Shown: positions 1 through 12,118 of the stretch, one piece after another
Numbering within the stretch: position 1 is the first letter of the stretch
Layout: each line of letters begins with the position of its first letter
Assembly: GCA_017607445.1 (NCBI GenBank)
Contig: JAEVHH010000002.1
Location: 992,001 to 1,056,000 of the forward strand
Length of the DNA: 64,000 nt
DNA from: Histoplasma ohiense
Taxonomy: Eukaryota; Ascomycota; Eurotiomycetes; Onygenales; Ajellomycetaceae
Direction of reading: 5' to 3'
Notes under the pieces: generated by a model
The model's database searches: none
What the model saw: only the letters and a program-made list of their open reading frames with translations
What the model was told of the DNA's origin: nothing
Position numbers and translations under genes: made by a program

Positions 1-200
1 AGATTTAGTTAGTGGATGGTAATTGAGCTCTTTTGCTCCAGTGGTGGCTTCGACGCAAATATCACATGATCATAATGTCGGCGAAACCAGAGCTCCGAAA
101 ACCAAGAACTTGTAACTTAGAGGTCCAGTCGCGCAAAAAGATGAGCTATCTATTCCCGTGTTGAATAGTTTGAGCATATCTCCTTGCGCTCAACAACACT

Positions 201-2117
201 ATGGCGCGAAAACAGAGAGCAGCAGCTCAAGCAGCTGCGCAATCGCTGAGTCAGTATCCCCTTCCCCAAAAATTTGCAGAAAAAAACGATCGTGACAGAA
301 AAAAAAATAAGAATATCATTCTCACCCTGCAATATTTGTTTCACAGGAGCCGCGCCGCAACAGGTCGACGAAGAAATGCCGGATGCCGGCCCGTCAAACT
401 CACCCACTCCTCGTGATGCCGATGATGATACCCCAAAGGAGAAAGATGAAACTCCCGTCACAGAAGAACAGGAGGCGGAATCCCAGTCGGAGCGACAAGC
501 GGAAGAATCGGACGGTCCATCGCCAGCCACGCCAAATACACCTATGCGCACAGGCAGAGTGTCTGCTATCCCCAGAAAGCGGGGTGGTCGGGTCGGCCGC
601 CCACCCAAAATTAGAGCCCCAGTGGTAGATGATGGAGCTGGCGAAGCACGGTCAGAAGTTAGTACTCCCGTCCGACGAAGGGGACGAGGCCGCCCATCGG
701 CGGGTGGACGATGGGGACGGGCCAAGGGGGGCCCCTCCCACGTCACCCAGGTCCCGATCGATAAAGAAGGAAACATGATGGATGTTATCAACGATGAGGT
801 TGACCTCCCAGAAGATCCTGAGGGGGAGACGAAGGTCGATAAACTGGGCAATCTCCTGGGCGGGCGCGAATATCGCGTGCGGACGTTTACGATTCTTAAT
901 AAAGGGGAGAGACTCTACATGCTGTCGACGGAGCCGGCGCGTTGTATTGGATTTCGGGACTCTTATCTTTTTTTTCAGAAGCACCGGCTGCTTTTTAAGA
1001 TCATCATTGACGACGATGCGAAGCGTGATTTGATAGAGAGAGACCTTATACCGCATTCATACAAGGGGCGCGCTATCGGTGTGGTAACGGCGCGATCAGT
1101 ATTTCGCGAGTTTGGAGCCAAGATAATTATTGGGGGGCGCAAGGTCATCGATGACTATTCGGCGCAAGCCGCCAGGGAACGAGGGGACGTGGAGGGTGAA
1201 TTGGCTGTGCCGGAGGACAAGCTGCCAGGCCCTGGAGAAACATATGACAAGAATCGCTATGTTGCCTGGCATGGTGCAAGTAGTGTTTATCATTCCGGGG
1301 CTCCTTCAGTACCCATGCCAATGGGAAAGACTGTAGATCCCAAGAAACGGAAGGTGATTGTAACGGGGGATAACTGGATGATTGAGCATGCCAGGGAAGC
1401 AAGGTAAATTGCCATGGCTCGACCTTCGTCCGCTTCGTTTTACATATATTTTTTATCAAAATCGAATTCTAATCAATAATCTACAGTCGGTTCAATTCTA
1501 CACTCCTCGCAGCTCGCCGCGAAAATCTTGATGGCCAATACGACATCCACACAAACATCATGCAATATCCTAGGATCATGCAATCCACCCACGTTCGATG
1601 GGAAATTATCCCACCGCCAGAATCAACCCGGGCAGATAGATCACAGCTCATCAGCAGCGCTTCAACAGCTGCCCTTGGCGTCACGGATGGGACACCAGCA
1701 AGCTCAGTTGATGATGGGAAGGAGCGAACGTCCAATGACCTTCCCGGCCAAGTTGAAACGGACAAATCCACCAAACCCTCATCCACAATATTCCCTTCCG
1801 TACCTGCTATCTTCAGCCGCAACTTTGAAATCCAAGACATATACTATGAAACGCCACCAGAGTCCTCGTTGGGTCTTCCCGGCCCAGATGGAGATGTACG
1901 AGATATAGGTTCGAATGGGTTAATTAGTATATCGCTTGGCAGGAACACTCCTCTCTTCCACACCAGTCCCGAGGTGCTTGCAGAGCTGCCACGTGAATGC
2001 CAGATTGCCTACCGCGAAGCAGCCGTCCGGGAGTGGGAGTGGAAGAGTCGGTGGAGAAGCGAAAGGGAGGATGGGTTGAGAGCGCCGTTGAAATTGAATT
2101 ATTCGTGGAATCCATGA
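201..2117 (+). CDS. rsc7: RSC chromatin-remodelling complex subunit Rsc7/Swp82 (Npl6)
   Basis: Nuclear subunit of the RSC/SWI-SNF remodelling complexes (family knowledge). The coding exons I resolve are 201-249, 347-1403 and 1487-2117, giving 578 residues. The splice phases close cleanly: A|GA makes Arg and AG|T makes Ser. The N-terminus is Ala/Gln-rich and is followed by an acidic, proline-rich stretch. Next come AT-hook-like Arg-Gly patches (KRGGRVGRPPK and RRRGRGRPS, about residues 90-145). The Rsc7 core follows, with REYRVRTFTILNKGERLYML, the tract ARCIGFRDSYLFFQKH, and the conserved C-terminal block with NIMQYPRIMQ. The upstream ATG at 274 lies inside intron 1 and is not the start. Identification of the family is firm; the orthologue choice between Rsc7 and Swp82 is by AT hooks and length. 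Confidence 0.9.
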
Positions 2118-3171
2118 CGAAAAAGAAAAATAAATGGCCGGTGAAAATGAATATGGCGTTTTCGTATAGTAATGACTATCATCACTGGGCTTTTTCGGCT
2201 TGGGATAAAGTTGGTTCGGATGATAAGTCAGATGTTCCAAGAGAGGAAAAGGGAATCAAATCAGAATGAAAGACTTGCGGGGATTTTTTTTCTTTCTTTC
2301 TTTTTCTTCTTTTTCTTCTCTATCCATCTGGATCGCTCAAACAGAGATTCTCTTTCTTTTCTTCCCATATGGAGTCCGGCTGGCTGGGTGGATGACTTTA
2401 GTATGTTCCTTTCTTTTGCGATGGATGGCGTCTTAAGAAGGCCTTTTTTTCGCCGGAGCAGGCGCGTTAATCACTTTTTTCTTGTATGTTTATGCTCCGT
2501 ACTCTGTGCTAACTATTATATACATTTATTTATAAAATCCCTTTGCTATCCCCTGATTTCGGCATTTGGGTGAGTGAATTCTCACCCTTTCGAATCTGTT
2601 AAGCTCATGTTCCCGACCCATACACCATAAGGGGGCGGATCGCCCATCCAGAGCTCTATTCTGTCTGGTGAGATGGAGTGAGAACTCTCGGTGGGGTTTC
2701 CACTTTGCATCACACTTGGGAAGTTGTTCTACAGCTCGGACACGCAACGACTGAGCCGCTATGTAGCTAGCTAGTGACCACATGGTGAGCCGTGCCCTAA
2801 CTCCCTCCAGTAAGCTACTCGAACCCTTGCAGCTGAACGCTGCTAACGAACTTCACCCTTGTAACAAGGGGGCAGAGCTGGAGCTGTCGCATTTGATTCC
2901 CTGAGCTGCGCACATTCATCACAGGCTGGGATATCTTATGCCGTGCCCTTCTTTCATGGGTCCTCCCGTCGACGCGTTTGAGAAGAGTCACTGCGTAATT
3001 GGTGTCGACATGCTTCTCAAATCTGGGCTTATCAGGGACCACCAACAGAATCGAGAAAATAGCCACGGATTTTTCCTTCACTTCTAGTGATTGCTAGTAT
3101 CTCCTGAGCTAAAGAAGCAAGCTTCGTGAGAAAGTCAGTGCAACAACCCTCAGCCATCATCAACTTCAACA
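2118..3171. other. intergenic region, Rsc7 3' end to Trk 5' end
   Basis: About 1.05 kb with no open frame resembling a known protein. It starts with the T-rich Rsc7 3' UTR (CTTTCTTTCTTT near 2290-2330). The second half is the presumed Trk promoter and leader. No RNA gene or repeat family was recognised. Confidence 0.5.
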
Positions 3172-6100
3172 ATGCCTGAAAATGGTATGTCCACTCTGTG
3201 ATGGTTATGTCGCGAATGGGTTGGAAAGGATATACATAATACGACCCAGTCTCGATTCCCCTTTCCTGTTGCTTGAGACGACTTGAGAAGCTCCAAATAC
3301 TTTTGGCCCTCTCTTCGATTCGTCCAAAAATCCCTCATAGTTAGGAGAGCACTATCTCGAGGGGAAAGGAAGCCAGTATGGCGGACATAAATCACTCATT
3401 ACGGGGGTCTGTCCGCTCCCTCTTTCGTTCCTTGTCTGTGTCTGTGTCTGCGCCGTGTTGTCTGAGCCATTCTTCTATTCGAATTTCTCGAGCCAAACAA
3501 TAGGAGGCCCAACAACACCTTTCATAGCCATCATGTGGAAACCGCCGCTAAATTTCATCACCATACATTGTTCGTCGCTGGCTCTCATTCCTGGACCCGG
3601 AAATGGCATTGATATTTGGACTAACTTACTGTCGACCTGTCACTAGATGCTTATATTGTCACACTGAGCATTTCTTCATTGGTCGTTCTATATCCTTATG
3701 GGAATCTGAAAGCAATCGACGCATATTTCTTCGGAGCCTCGTCCTGTACAGAATCTGGTCTTAATACGTGAGCCAACGCTGCCTCCGATTTGTTAGTTTG
3801 CTGGATATAGTCGCATGATTTATTTGACTTACTAAGGATGAACGTTTATATCTAGCTACGACGTCAAGGATCTGAAAACCTATCAGCAACTGTTCATTTA
3901 TGTCATTCCCGTTATCTCCCACCATGCATTCATAAACATTGCAGTAGTCCTTGTGCGTTTGCATTGGTTCAGAAAACGACTCGATGAGATCGGTAATATG
4001 GCCCGTTATCGCGTTGGGATTTCTCCGAGTCAAGGTATTCTACAGGCACTGAACTAAAACAGCTTCCACTCAGGTTCGACATCGTCACGATGTAGAAGCC
4101 AAGGCCTACAAACCCCTTGAAAATGGGAAGAAATATACTAGCAACGATCAGCATATAACTGATGCTACTGCCCTAAATGTGTAAGTCGGTTGCCCTGTGA
4201 TCGCATCTACAGTTACCAAGCTCCAACTAACCTGTCCATTTAGGATATCGACTGGCGAACATACGAATGAAACAGATAAGCCCCAGGCTCAAACTGCCGA
4301 ACCAACCGGTAGAAGCATATCATTCGCAGCTGATGTGAGAGGCTACGATAAATCAAAAGCCTTATATGTGCCGCCTCCGCAGGAGCGTGACAGGGGTAAG
4401 ATCGTTTTCCAGAAAATGTCATGAAAATACAATATGTAGTACTGATTTGCGAGAAATAGGGAGACCAATGGTAGAAATTGACGAAATATTTAGTGACGAC
4501 GATGAAATCACGAAGACAAACGATTCCAATGTTAGAGGATCGCTCCCCGCACGTCGAAAGATAATGGGTAGCTCTCGCATTACTAGTACTACCACGCTTG
4601 AGAGAGTCGCTTCATCTATCTTCGTGCTTGAGGGGAGGCCTAGTACGAGGCAAAAACAACCGCCGCTTCAACATTCTCTTTCACAGCATTTGCATCTACC
4701 GTTGTCCTCTCACGCAGCTTTAGGGCCCAATTCTCAGTTTCGCAATTTAACGGCCGAGGATCGAGAAACATTGGGCGGGATCGAGTATCGTAGTCTGAAA
4801 TTGTTGTTCAAAATCGTCACTGGTGATTTACATCTATTACTATTTGCGTTGGTGTAACGAATGAACTGACGGATAAAGTATACTTTTTCGGCCTTCACCT
4901 CTTTGGCGCGGTATGTTTGCTTGGTTGGATCCTACATTCGGATCCGAAATATCGGAAGTATCTACAAGAGTGCGCTCAGTCCCCTGTGTGGTGGTGAGTA
5001 CGCTTCCTCAACTAAAAAGTGCGGAAATTTCAACAGATCCCTTAACGCAATTCCAGGGCATTTTATTCATCGCAGACGATGATAAGTAATCTTGGATTCA
5101 CGCTTACTCCCGACTCGATGATCTCCTTCCGGGACGCGGAATGGCCGATGATACTCATGAGCGTCCTTGCCTATGTCGGAAACACATTTTACCCCTGTTT
5201 CCTCCGCTTTATAATTTGGACGATGTCCCTAATAGTCCCGAAAACATCACCGCTGAAGGAGCAGCTCAATTTCCTTCTGAAGCATCCGCGTCGATGTTAC
5301 ACGCACCTTTTCCCAAGTGGAACAACTTGGGCTCTCTTTGCGGTCCTTTTTCTCCTGAACTTCGTGGACATAATTCTGATGATAACTTTGGACCTCCACA
5401 ATCCAGCTGTTAACGATTTACCCTGGGGAAAACGAATTCTGGCTTCGTTATTCCAAGCAGCGTCCACACGACACACAGGAACCGCGTCATTCAACCTGGC
5501 AAATGTAAACCCCGCTGTCCAAGTCAGCATATTGGTCATGATGTACATCGGTATCTTTCCCATCGCACTCTCAACGCGTGCGTCCAACACATATGAACAA
5601 CGGGCGTTGGGGATATACCCACAGGATCGTGAGTTGGATGAATATAATGGCAAAACTTACATCTTGGCCCATATCAAGAACCAACTGACGTTCGATTTAT
5701 GGTATATTTTCCTTGGTTTCTTTTGCATCTGCGCTTCCGAGTCGAAAAAGATCATGGATCCTAATGAACCGGTGAGAGTTGTATAATTTTTTCCCCTTTT
5801 CTGCCTCTTTCTGGCTTGCAAAATTCTCCTTAACCTTCCTTCAATTTCGCTTTCAATTGAGAGTTCTCCGGGCTAATCGATAACAGGCATTTTCTGTTTT
5901 CGCGATGTTGTTCGAAGTAACATCTGGCTAGTAAGTACAGCGGGTTCTTCTTCCCTTCATTGTTCCTTCTCATAAAGACATTTCTCATTTCCTTACTAAA
6001 ATTACCCAAGCGGAAACGTCGGCCTCAGTCTAGGTTATCCCGGCATCAACACCTCCCTATCCGGAAAATTCAGCGCCTTTGGCAAATTGATCATGTGCGC

Positions 6101-6251
6101 CATGATGTTACGCGGCCGTCATCGCGGTTTACCATCCCAACTCGATCGCGCCGTCATGCTTCCTAGCGACCGGCTTGTCGATGGCGATGAGAAGGAAAAC
6201 AATTCTGAGATCAGAAACTCAACAAAGATCAAACGATATCACACGCACTGA
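3172..6251 (+). CDS. trk1: Trk-family potassium transporter
   Basis: High-affinity K+ uptake protein of the plasma membrane (SKT/Trk family, four M1-P-M2 repeats). Core exons are 3533-3569, 3647-3767, 3856-3992, 4063-4180, 4244-4395, 4460-4822, 4879-4993, 5057-5771, 5887-5930 and 6011-6251: 680 residues from the ATG at 3533. A 13-nt exon 3172-3184 spliced to 3504 joins in phase and adds 14 residues (MPENGGPTTPFIAI), so 694 is possible. Filter regions are visible: SCTESGLNT, ISNLGFTLTPDS, TRHTGTASFNLANVNPAVQ and SGYGNVGLSLGYPG. Between repeats 1 and 2 lies a hydrophilic cytosolic loop of about 200 residues, shorter than in yeast Trk1. Intron 3 must be 3993-4062; the alternative donor at 4035 would leave a 28-nt intron. 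Ends in a basic tail. Confidence 0.93.
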
Positions 6252-9200
6252 TGAAATGTGGATTGGGGCCAAAGGAATTAGACTTGGCTCCGGGAGGAGC
6301 CTTTATTGTGGCTTAAAAAGAAACTAGGGTGTTGGAGCCGCTCATTCAAAGAAGGTGATGAAACTTTCCTCTTTGGACTGGCCAAAAAGCTTGTATCAAA
6401 AAGGAGTCTTTGGGGGATTACGAGTTGGTTGGTATGGCCTTTGGGGATGAAGTAATATCATAGTTATGTGACACTCCATACTGGGCCTAGATAAAACGTT
6501 GCTCATGGGCAAGTCCCTGCCTCAACACTCCCTTCCCTGGTACAACTTACATAGATCCATTGATGCTCCAACCCCACTTCTCCTCACCCCAACATGAAAA
6601 GGTCCCATGGTCATCCTCCCCACCAGCTTGATATATCCAATATGATTTGCCAATAATAAGATCCTTCAGCATCAATCAAGAATTTTCCAGAGAGAGCTCG
6701 AGATATTTCTGAAGATCAATGGGCGGATTTTTTAATCGTCGCATCTTGCCCACCGGAAATTTCTAGTAGCGGGTTTCCCCTCGATCCAAGACCACGGACA
6801 AGAACTGCTTCTCACGCACTATCATAAGATTCTCCTCATTATGCAACCTGATATATAGAGTTAGTGGCTAGGGCCACTCACCCACAAACGAAGCATCCTT
6901 CGGTCATATGGGCCCCTTTCAGACCATTCAGTCGCATTCGCCTTTTTTCCATTTTCGTGCAGTAGGAAAACATATCTATCTACCTGAACTGGAGAGTGCT
7001 TGGCCACATGTACACATTTCCATTCCCGGTGTCCAGCCTGTCCTTTACCAAAAAGAGAAAGTCAAGCTCCTCGCTACCGGCGGATATAGTAACAAAAGAG
7101 GAAAAGACAAGGTATATATGTTTTATATATAGATATAGATATAGATATATAGCTGAATTCGTGCTTATCTAACCTACCACGACTGGCGTCAACATGGATA
7201 TTTCAGGCTGAGCTTTTATTTATTATTATTATTTATAGTTAGTTAGCACTGGCCTCTGAGTAGAGTCGTACTTGATTGAGTAATCCTCCAAGAGGCCAAT
7301 GTCAGCAGAGACCGGTCAGCGGCTGACAGCAACAGGCAAAAGGAATCATAAATGATACTCTTTCATAGATGAATTGATCTGGTGATTGCCAGAAAGCCCC
7401 CGGGAAGATAAATCATGATTATTGCTCATCATCATCATCATCATCATCATCACATGCACAGCTGCAGACGTCCACTGAAATCACTCGCTGCATGTCGTTA
7501 CACGTATTTCTATATGTAGAAACCCATGTCCCTTTTCAAGGCCTGGGGGAGGCTGTACGCCGTAATGAGCGTCACATCAGCGTTTGACTCTCGGTTTTCC
7601 GGTGCACCCGTTCAGTTTTTGCCCCACCCCCACCAATTGTTGTTACAAAGACGCAGACAGAGGGTATGAAAAAGGTTTGAGCAAATGTACGCGGTGTACG
7701 CAATCCCGTTTATACAGACTCTCCCTACTGGTTATCAAAAGTGTATCTAAAGGATAGCTTGGGAAGTGATTTCTTAAGGATTGATAAAAAATAATACATG
7801 CATGATATCCACACTTGCTTAACTAACAGATTCTTCACTCCTTCAGAGCTCTTTATACGCAGCGTAGAGCTCTTCATGCAAAAATAGACCCTTCTAAATT
7901 GTAAAATTAGAAATGTTAAACTATAAAGAACACTAGTTCTATCTGAGACTGTAGAGATCCTATACACTGTAGAGAAGGAAAGACATTGAAAGTAGGCATC
8001 ATAGCCACGCAGAAGTTGAGTTAATAATGCTGTGGGGTGGATAACTATTGACCCCGATCTATCAAGAATAGAAGGGATGTTTGAATAAATCGCCGGTCTT
8101 CGATATTGTATACTGAGTTGCCACGCAATTTTTTTTTTTTTTTTAAAAAAAAAGAAGCATCGAAGGAACGTCCGGGTAAATGGGGCTCGATCCTGCTCCG
8201 CCTTTCATGAGGAACCTGGACGAAGTCGCACACATGGATGTTTGTGCTGACCAAGGGACCCCCGTTTGATTCCTAGATTCCGTCTGCCTGGACGAAGGCT
8301 GGAGCCAGGTGGCGGCGGGCAGAGCTGAAGCCTGGAGGTTGGCACACCTTCTACGTATTCTGAGGGACGCAACGCGCTGCAGGTTGCGTAGCAAAAGGGT
8401 GATGTAAAAATTCATGATGGACGGATGACGTTTGGATGTTCTTTTATTTATTTTCATTTTCGGTTATTATTTTTCTATGGTCGCCCTTTGATGGCAAGAT
8501 CTGACTGGCTGCAGAGACAAACAAAACAAACAAGAAAAATTCTCCTGGTTGGCTGGTTTGTAATAACCAGGTCTCCTCTCGTGCTTGGCCAGGAGACGGC
8601 AAAATTCTTCGACAGAGGTGCTTGCCGCTACGCCTCGGAATTACTCAGGTGGGGAATGCAGCTCAAGGAAGACCAGCTGTGTATTACCTGTGGAGGCATT
8701 GGTGGAATTTCTGGAAATTTCAAAGAAAAATAAATTTCCACTTTTCTTTTTGTGTTCAAACCCGTCTTGAGTCCCAATAGATTCGCTGAAGCCCCATTAA
8801 GCGGGAATTTTTCGTGTTGAGTTTTCGTTCTGCGGTTAGTCATTTTTCGACGACGCTTGTGATCGATGATGATTCAAGTGGGCCCTTTTTTTTATTATTT
8901 TTAAACAGCCTACTTTCTTTTCTTCTCTTTTGTCCTGGCGGCGGGCAAATGGCATTATTCATACTGTTCTAGGGTGCTGCGTAGAATCTTTCCTCCTCCA
9001 CGATTCTTCCAGGAGAACAAGAGCTCCTTTGCGTCGCAACCGCAACTTTCTGGCTGAATGAATATCAATGTCAGTTGTATTTCGCTGGCCGTTATGGTTA
9101 TCAACAAAAACTTGACAAAACAGTTGTATCAAAACATAGGCTCACCGGAAAGTTGCAACAGGCCAAGATCTTGAAAACTTTGTTGTGGAAAAATGGTAAT

Positions 9201-10693
9201 ACATGTGTATTGAACTTGGTTTCACCTCCGATGAGGTAATTGGCCCCAAAAAAAATACCTACCCTTTTGCCAGAGCGTCATACTGGTAATGTATCAGTAT
9301 TGTCATCACTCCGCATGAAATTTCTGACTGTTCAGGTGCTCGTCCCCAGGACACTGCATGGGTCTCTCATTGGGTTCAGAATCATCGTAGCTGTAAATTT
9401 AGCATCCAGGCTAAAGCACAAAAGGAGGGTTCAGGGTTGCTTGCACACGGGTGTGTGGAACTTATCAGCAACGAAAGAAGCCTCGTAAGGGGGTGAGTGG
9501 CACGCGGTTCCTGAATAATGGCTACCTAGATTCCTTTGCGTAGGCTGTGTACGATTTCTCCCATCATCATTTTGTTCGCATATTATGAAAGCTTCCGAAA
9601 GGGAAGAGAGGTTCACCTCCGTCACCCAGGGCCATCCATCTTCAGGGTTCCCCACTGGATGAGCAAGACCGATGTCCTTCTCCATTTGGGGGTTCTGTGG
9701 TTTTGAGGAACTTCGTGGCGCAGTCTTCTCGTTGTCCAAGAATAACCTTCCTTGGGATCAAACAAGCGAAGGAGAGGCATTCTGATACTCATCTTCCTGT
9801 TTCTCGTTCTGGCCTCGGGCTGGTAAATTGTGGTAATGTTATTCTTGGGGTTCTGGCTGTAAGCCGCTGAAATCGTTTATTACGGCTATATTTAAACGGA
9901 TACCTTGGAGCCGTAATACGCTGTATAGATTGCGTTTTTTTGGTAACCATGGTAATCATGACTCCCCTTTAGGACTTCTTTTGCCTCTGGCCCTCACTAC
10001 ACAACCAACCTCACTCATCTCTTCCAACCTCATCCGCTTCGCATCTCTCCTCCCCCTTCGCATCTCTTATCCTCCCCTCTCCCTCCTCACCACGACCTCC
10101 TTTCAATCTCTCATCCAAAGTCAACCTCATCCTCGTCCTCATCCACCTACTTCCTTCTTCCGACACCTCCCTTCACTTTTGCGAGCTTTTCACTAAGCCT
10201 CGTTGAGTTTTGTTCCTCCTTCATCCGATCTCCCTCACTCGATTTTCCTCCTCTCCGAGATCCGAACTTAGGTTTGGTGCTATGGCCCTCCCTTCCAACC
10301 GGCTCTAAATATTTAGATTTTAATCTACAACAATTCTATTCGATTAAGGCTCGCTCCTTTTTTCGTGTTGACGCTGTTATCTGGACTTTCCTCGCTAGCA
10401 TCAGTCGGCCTTACTGTTTTCACTCCCTTTCATTTACTCACGTTATTGGATCGATTCGCCTCAAATGCGGCTATTTTAAAGGGCCCTCTACCTTGTGAAG
10501 ACGTTTGAAGAGCCTAGGGCTCGTCGTTCGTCGACGAAACCCTTGACCCTTTGTGCATTGGTGGTCGTATAGCCGGTTAGTCCATGCTGGGTTTTTAACA
10601 CCTCTGGAAATTGAAGAATCAATTTTTGGGGGAGACTAATAATCTAATAATTTTCCCCCAAGCCGCAGATCTGTACGGGTCTACCTCTCCATC
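6252..10693. other. 4.4-kb region without a recognisable gene
   Basis: Contains only short open frames, none resembling a known family. Visible sequence features are an AT microsatellite (7118-7152), a CAT trinucleotide run (7427-7452) and a T16A9 block (8129-8153). The stretch 9990-10260 is strongly pyrimidine-rich (CCTC/TCTC), as is common in fungal promoters and leaders. It probably holds the Trk 3' UTR at its left end and the long promoter and 5' leader of the downstream cyclin at its right end. An unrecognised non-coding RNA cannot be excluded. Confidence 0.5.
7427..7452. repeat. (CAT)n microsatellite
   Basis: About nine perfect CAT units in non-coding sequence. Confidence 0.9.
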
Positions 10694-12118
10694 ATGCCGT
10701 CGTTCTTCTCCTCTACCTTTCCTACCTTCCCTCCCACTCCACCTCATGTTATTGGCAGCCGTCACGAATCAGAGACGCTCTTCTACCCGCCCAATAATTC
10801 CTCCCTAGTCATGAGATATCCTCAAAACGGCTATGATTTTATCGAAAAGTACTCGCAGACCGCCAGCTACCAAAGCCATGGTCCTATGACCACGCACTCG
10901 CAGCCGTTACATTCCGTACACGGAGGTCGGGACCTGGGTTCTGCTCAAACGATGGCTTCTCACCAGGCTCTTCCGCAATCCATGTATGGTACTTTGAACC
11001 CTTCTATCCTGCCTCCCATTCGTTCAAGCACGAAGCTTCCTCCGATGGAAAATGTGATTCCTCCCCAGTATCGCCGGCAAGAAAACCTTATTCACCAGGA
11101 CTCTCGACCAACTGAGGATAAGCCGACCGGAGGAGTTGCGGCCCACTTGGATTACGAGATGGATCAAATGTCGGATTTCGTGGCGGAAATGGCCCAGGGA
11201 ATGTATGCTTTGTATATCTCCAAGATTGTACTTGCAGATATTGACTTCGCTCGAAGTGTTTATCCAGGAACAACAGTCCCTCCCCAATTCCGAAAATACG
11301 TCTCGCAAATTCTTTCTTCAACTCGCCTACCTAGTTCCACCATTCTTCTAGGACTTTACTATTTGGCATGTCGAATGCGGATGCTTTCAGCAGCCGATAT
11401 ATACAAGTCGGGAAGCTCTCAGGTCTACCGCATGCTTACGACTGCTCTTTTGCTTGGCAGCAAGTTCCTCGATGACAATACCTTCCAAAATCGCTCCTGG
11501 GCTGAGGTCAGCAATATTCCAGTTGCGGAATTGAATGCGATGGAATTGGAGTGGCTTTTCGGGTTTGATTGGAATATCCATAACCGCATCCACAACAAGG
11601 AAGACGGGTTCATGTCGTGGAAGGCACATTGGGACACTTGGCGTGTGAAGGCTGATGCAAGGGCGAACGAGTCTCGGAGTAAACTCACTCCGATTGACAC
11701 AAATATCCAAAGACAGCATGCATCTCAACAGAAGGCGCTGCTGTCCCCTGACGGACCAATCCCTCCTCAGTATCAGAGGGGTGGGTGGTTAAACTCCAAT
11801 CCGTCGGATTACTCTCCCTCTTCGGCGCCCCATAGTGGCCCTAACACGCCTGATTATTTCTGTCCTGCCCCGTGGGCATACAATAATCCACCACCACCAC
11901 CACCATATTCACGTGGCTGGGTCGTCCCTCAAAAATATATTCCTCCAGCTCCCCGATCTCAACCGCCATCCTATCACCACACCCCTTCCTACACCCACGC
12001 CTTCTCGCCAGTGGCTTGGACTGGCCATAGATCATCCTGTGGGTGCTTGTACTGTGCTAAACATCAAGAGCATTACTTGCATACGGTAGTTTTTGGCATT
12101 CAACCTGTCGTCGGTTAA
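10694..12118 (+). CDS. Pho80/Clg1-type cyclin
   Basis: Single-exon 474-residue protein with a cyclin_N/Pho80-like fold at roughly residues 155-310. Visible landmarks are MSDFVAEMAQGMYALYISK, RKYVSQILSSTRLPSSTILL, LLGSKFLDDNTFQNRSWAEV and MELEWLFGFDWNIH. This is the Pcl/Clg1 signature, cyclins that pair with Pho85-type kinases (family knowledge). The N-terminus is Ser/Pro-rich. The C-terminus is proline-rich with a PPPPPP run encoded by a CCA repeat and ends in a Cys/His patch (CGCLYC). The second in-frame ATG at 10811 (MRYPQNGYDF) could be the true start, because the first 39 residues are low-complexity. The exact cyclin subfamily (Clg1 or another Pcl) is inferred. Confidence 0.85.
   Translation: MPSFFSSTFPTFPPTPPHVIGSRHESETLFYPPNNSSLVMRYPQNGYDFIEKYSQTASYQSHGPMTTHSQPLHSVHGGRDLGSAQTMASHQALPQSMYGTLNPSILPPIRSSTKLPPMENVIPPQYRRQENLIHQDSRPTEDKPTGGVAAHLDYEMDQMSDFVAEMAQGMYALYISKIVLADIDFARSVYPGTTVPPQFRKYVSQILSSTRLPSSTILLGLYYLACRMRMLSAADIYKSGSSQVYRMLTTALLLGSKFLDDNTFQNRSWAEVSNIPVAELNAMELEWLFGFDWNIHNRIHNKEDGFMSWKAHWDTWRVKADARANESRSKLTPIDTNIQRQHASQQKALLSPDGPIPPQYQRGGWLNSNPSDYSPSSAPHSGPNTPDYFCPAPWAYNNPPPPPPYSRGWVVPQKYIPPAPRSQPPSYHHTPSYTHAFSPVAWTGHRSSCGCLYCAKHQEHYLHTVVFGIQPVVG

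Noticed and set aside
4035..4062. Candidate 28-nt intron in the Trk gene
   Set aside because: Too short for fungal splicing. The donor at 3993 gives a 70-nt intron and keeps the conserved frame.
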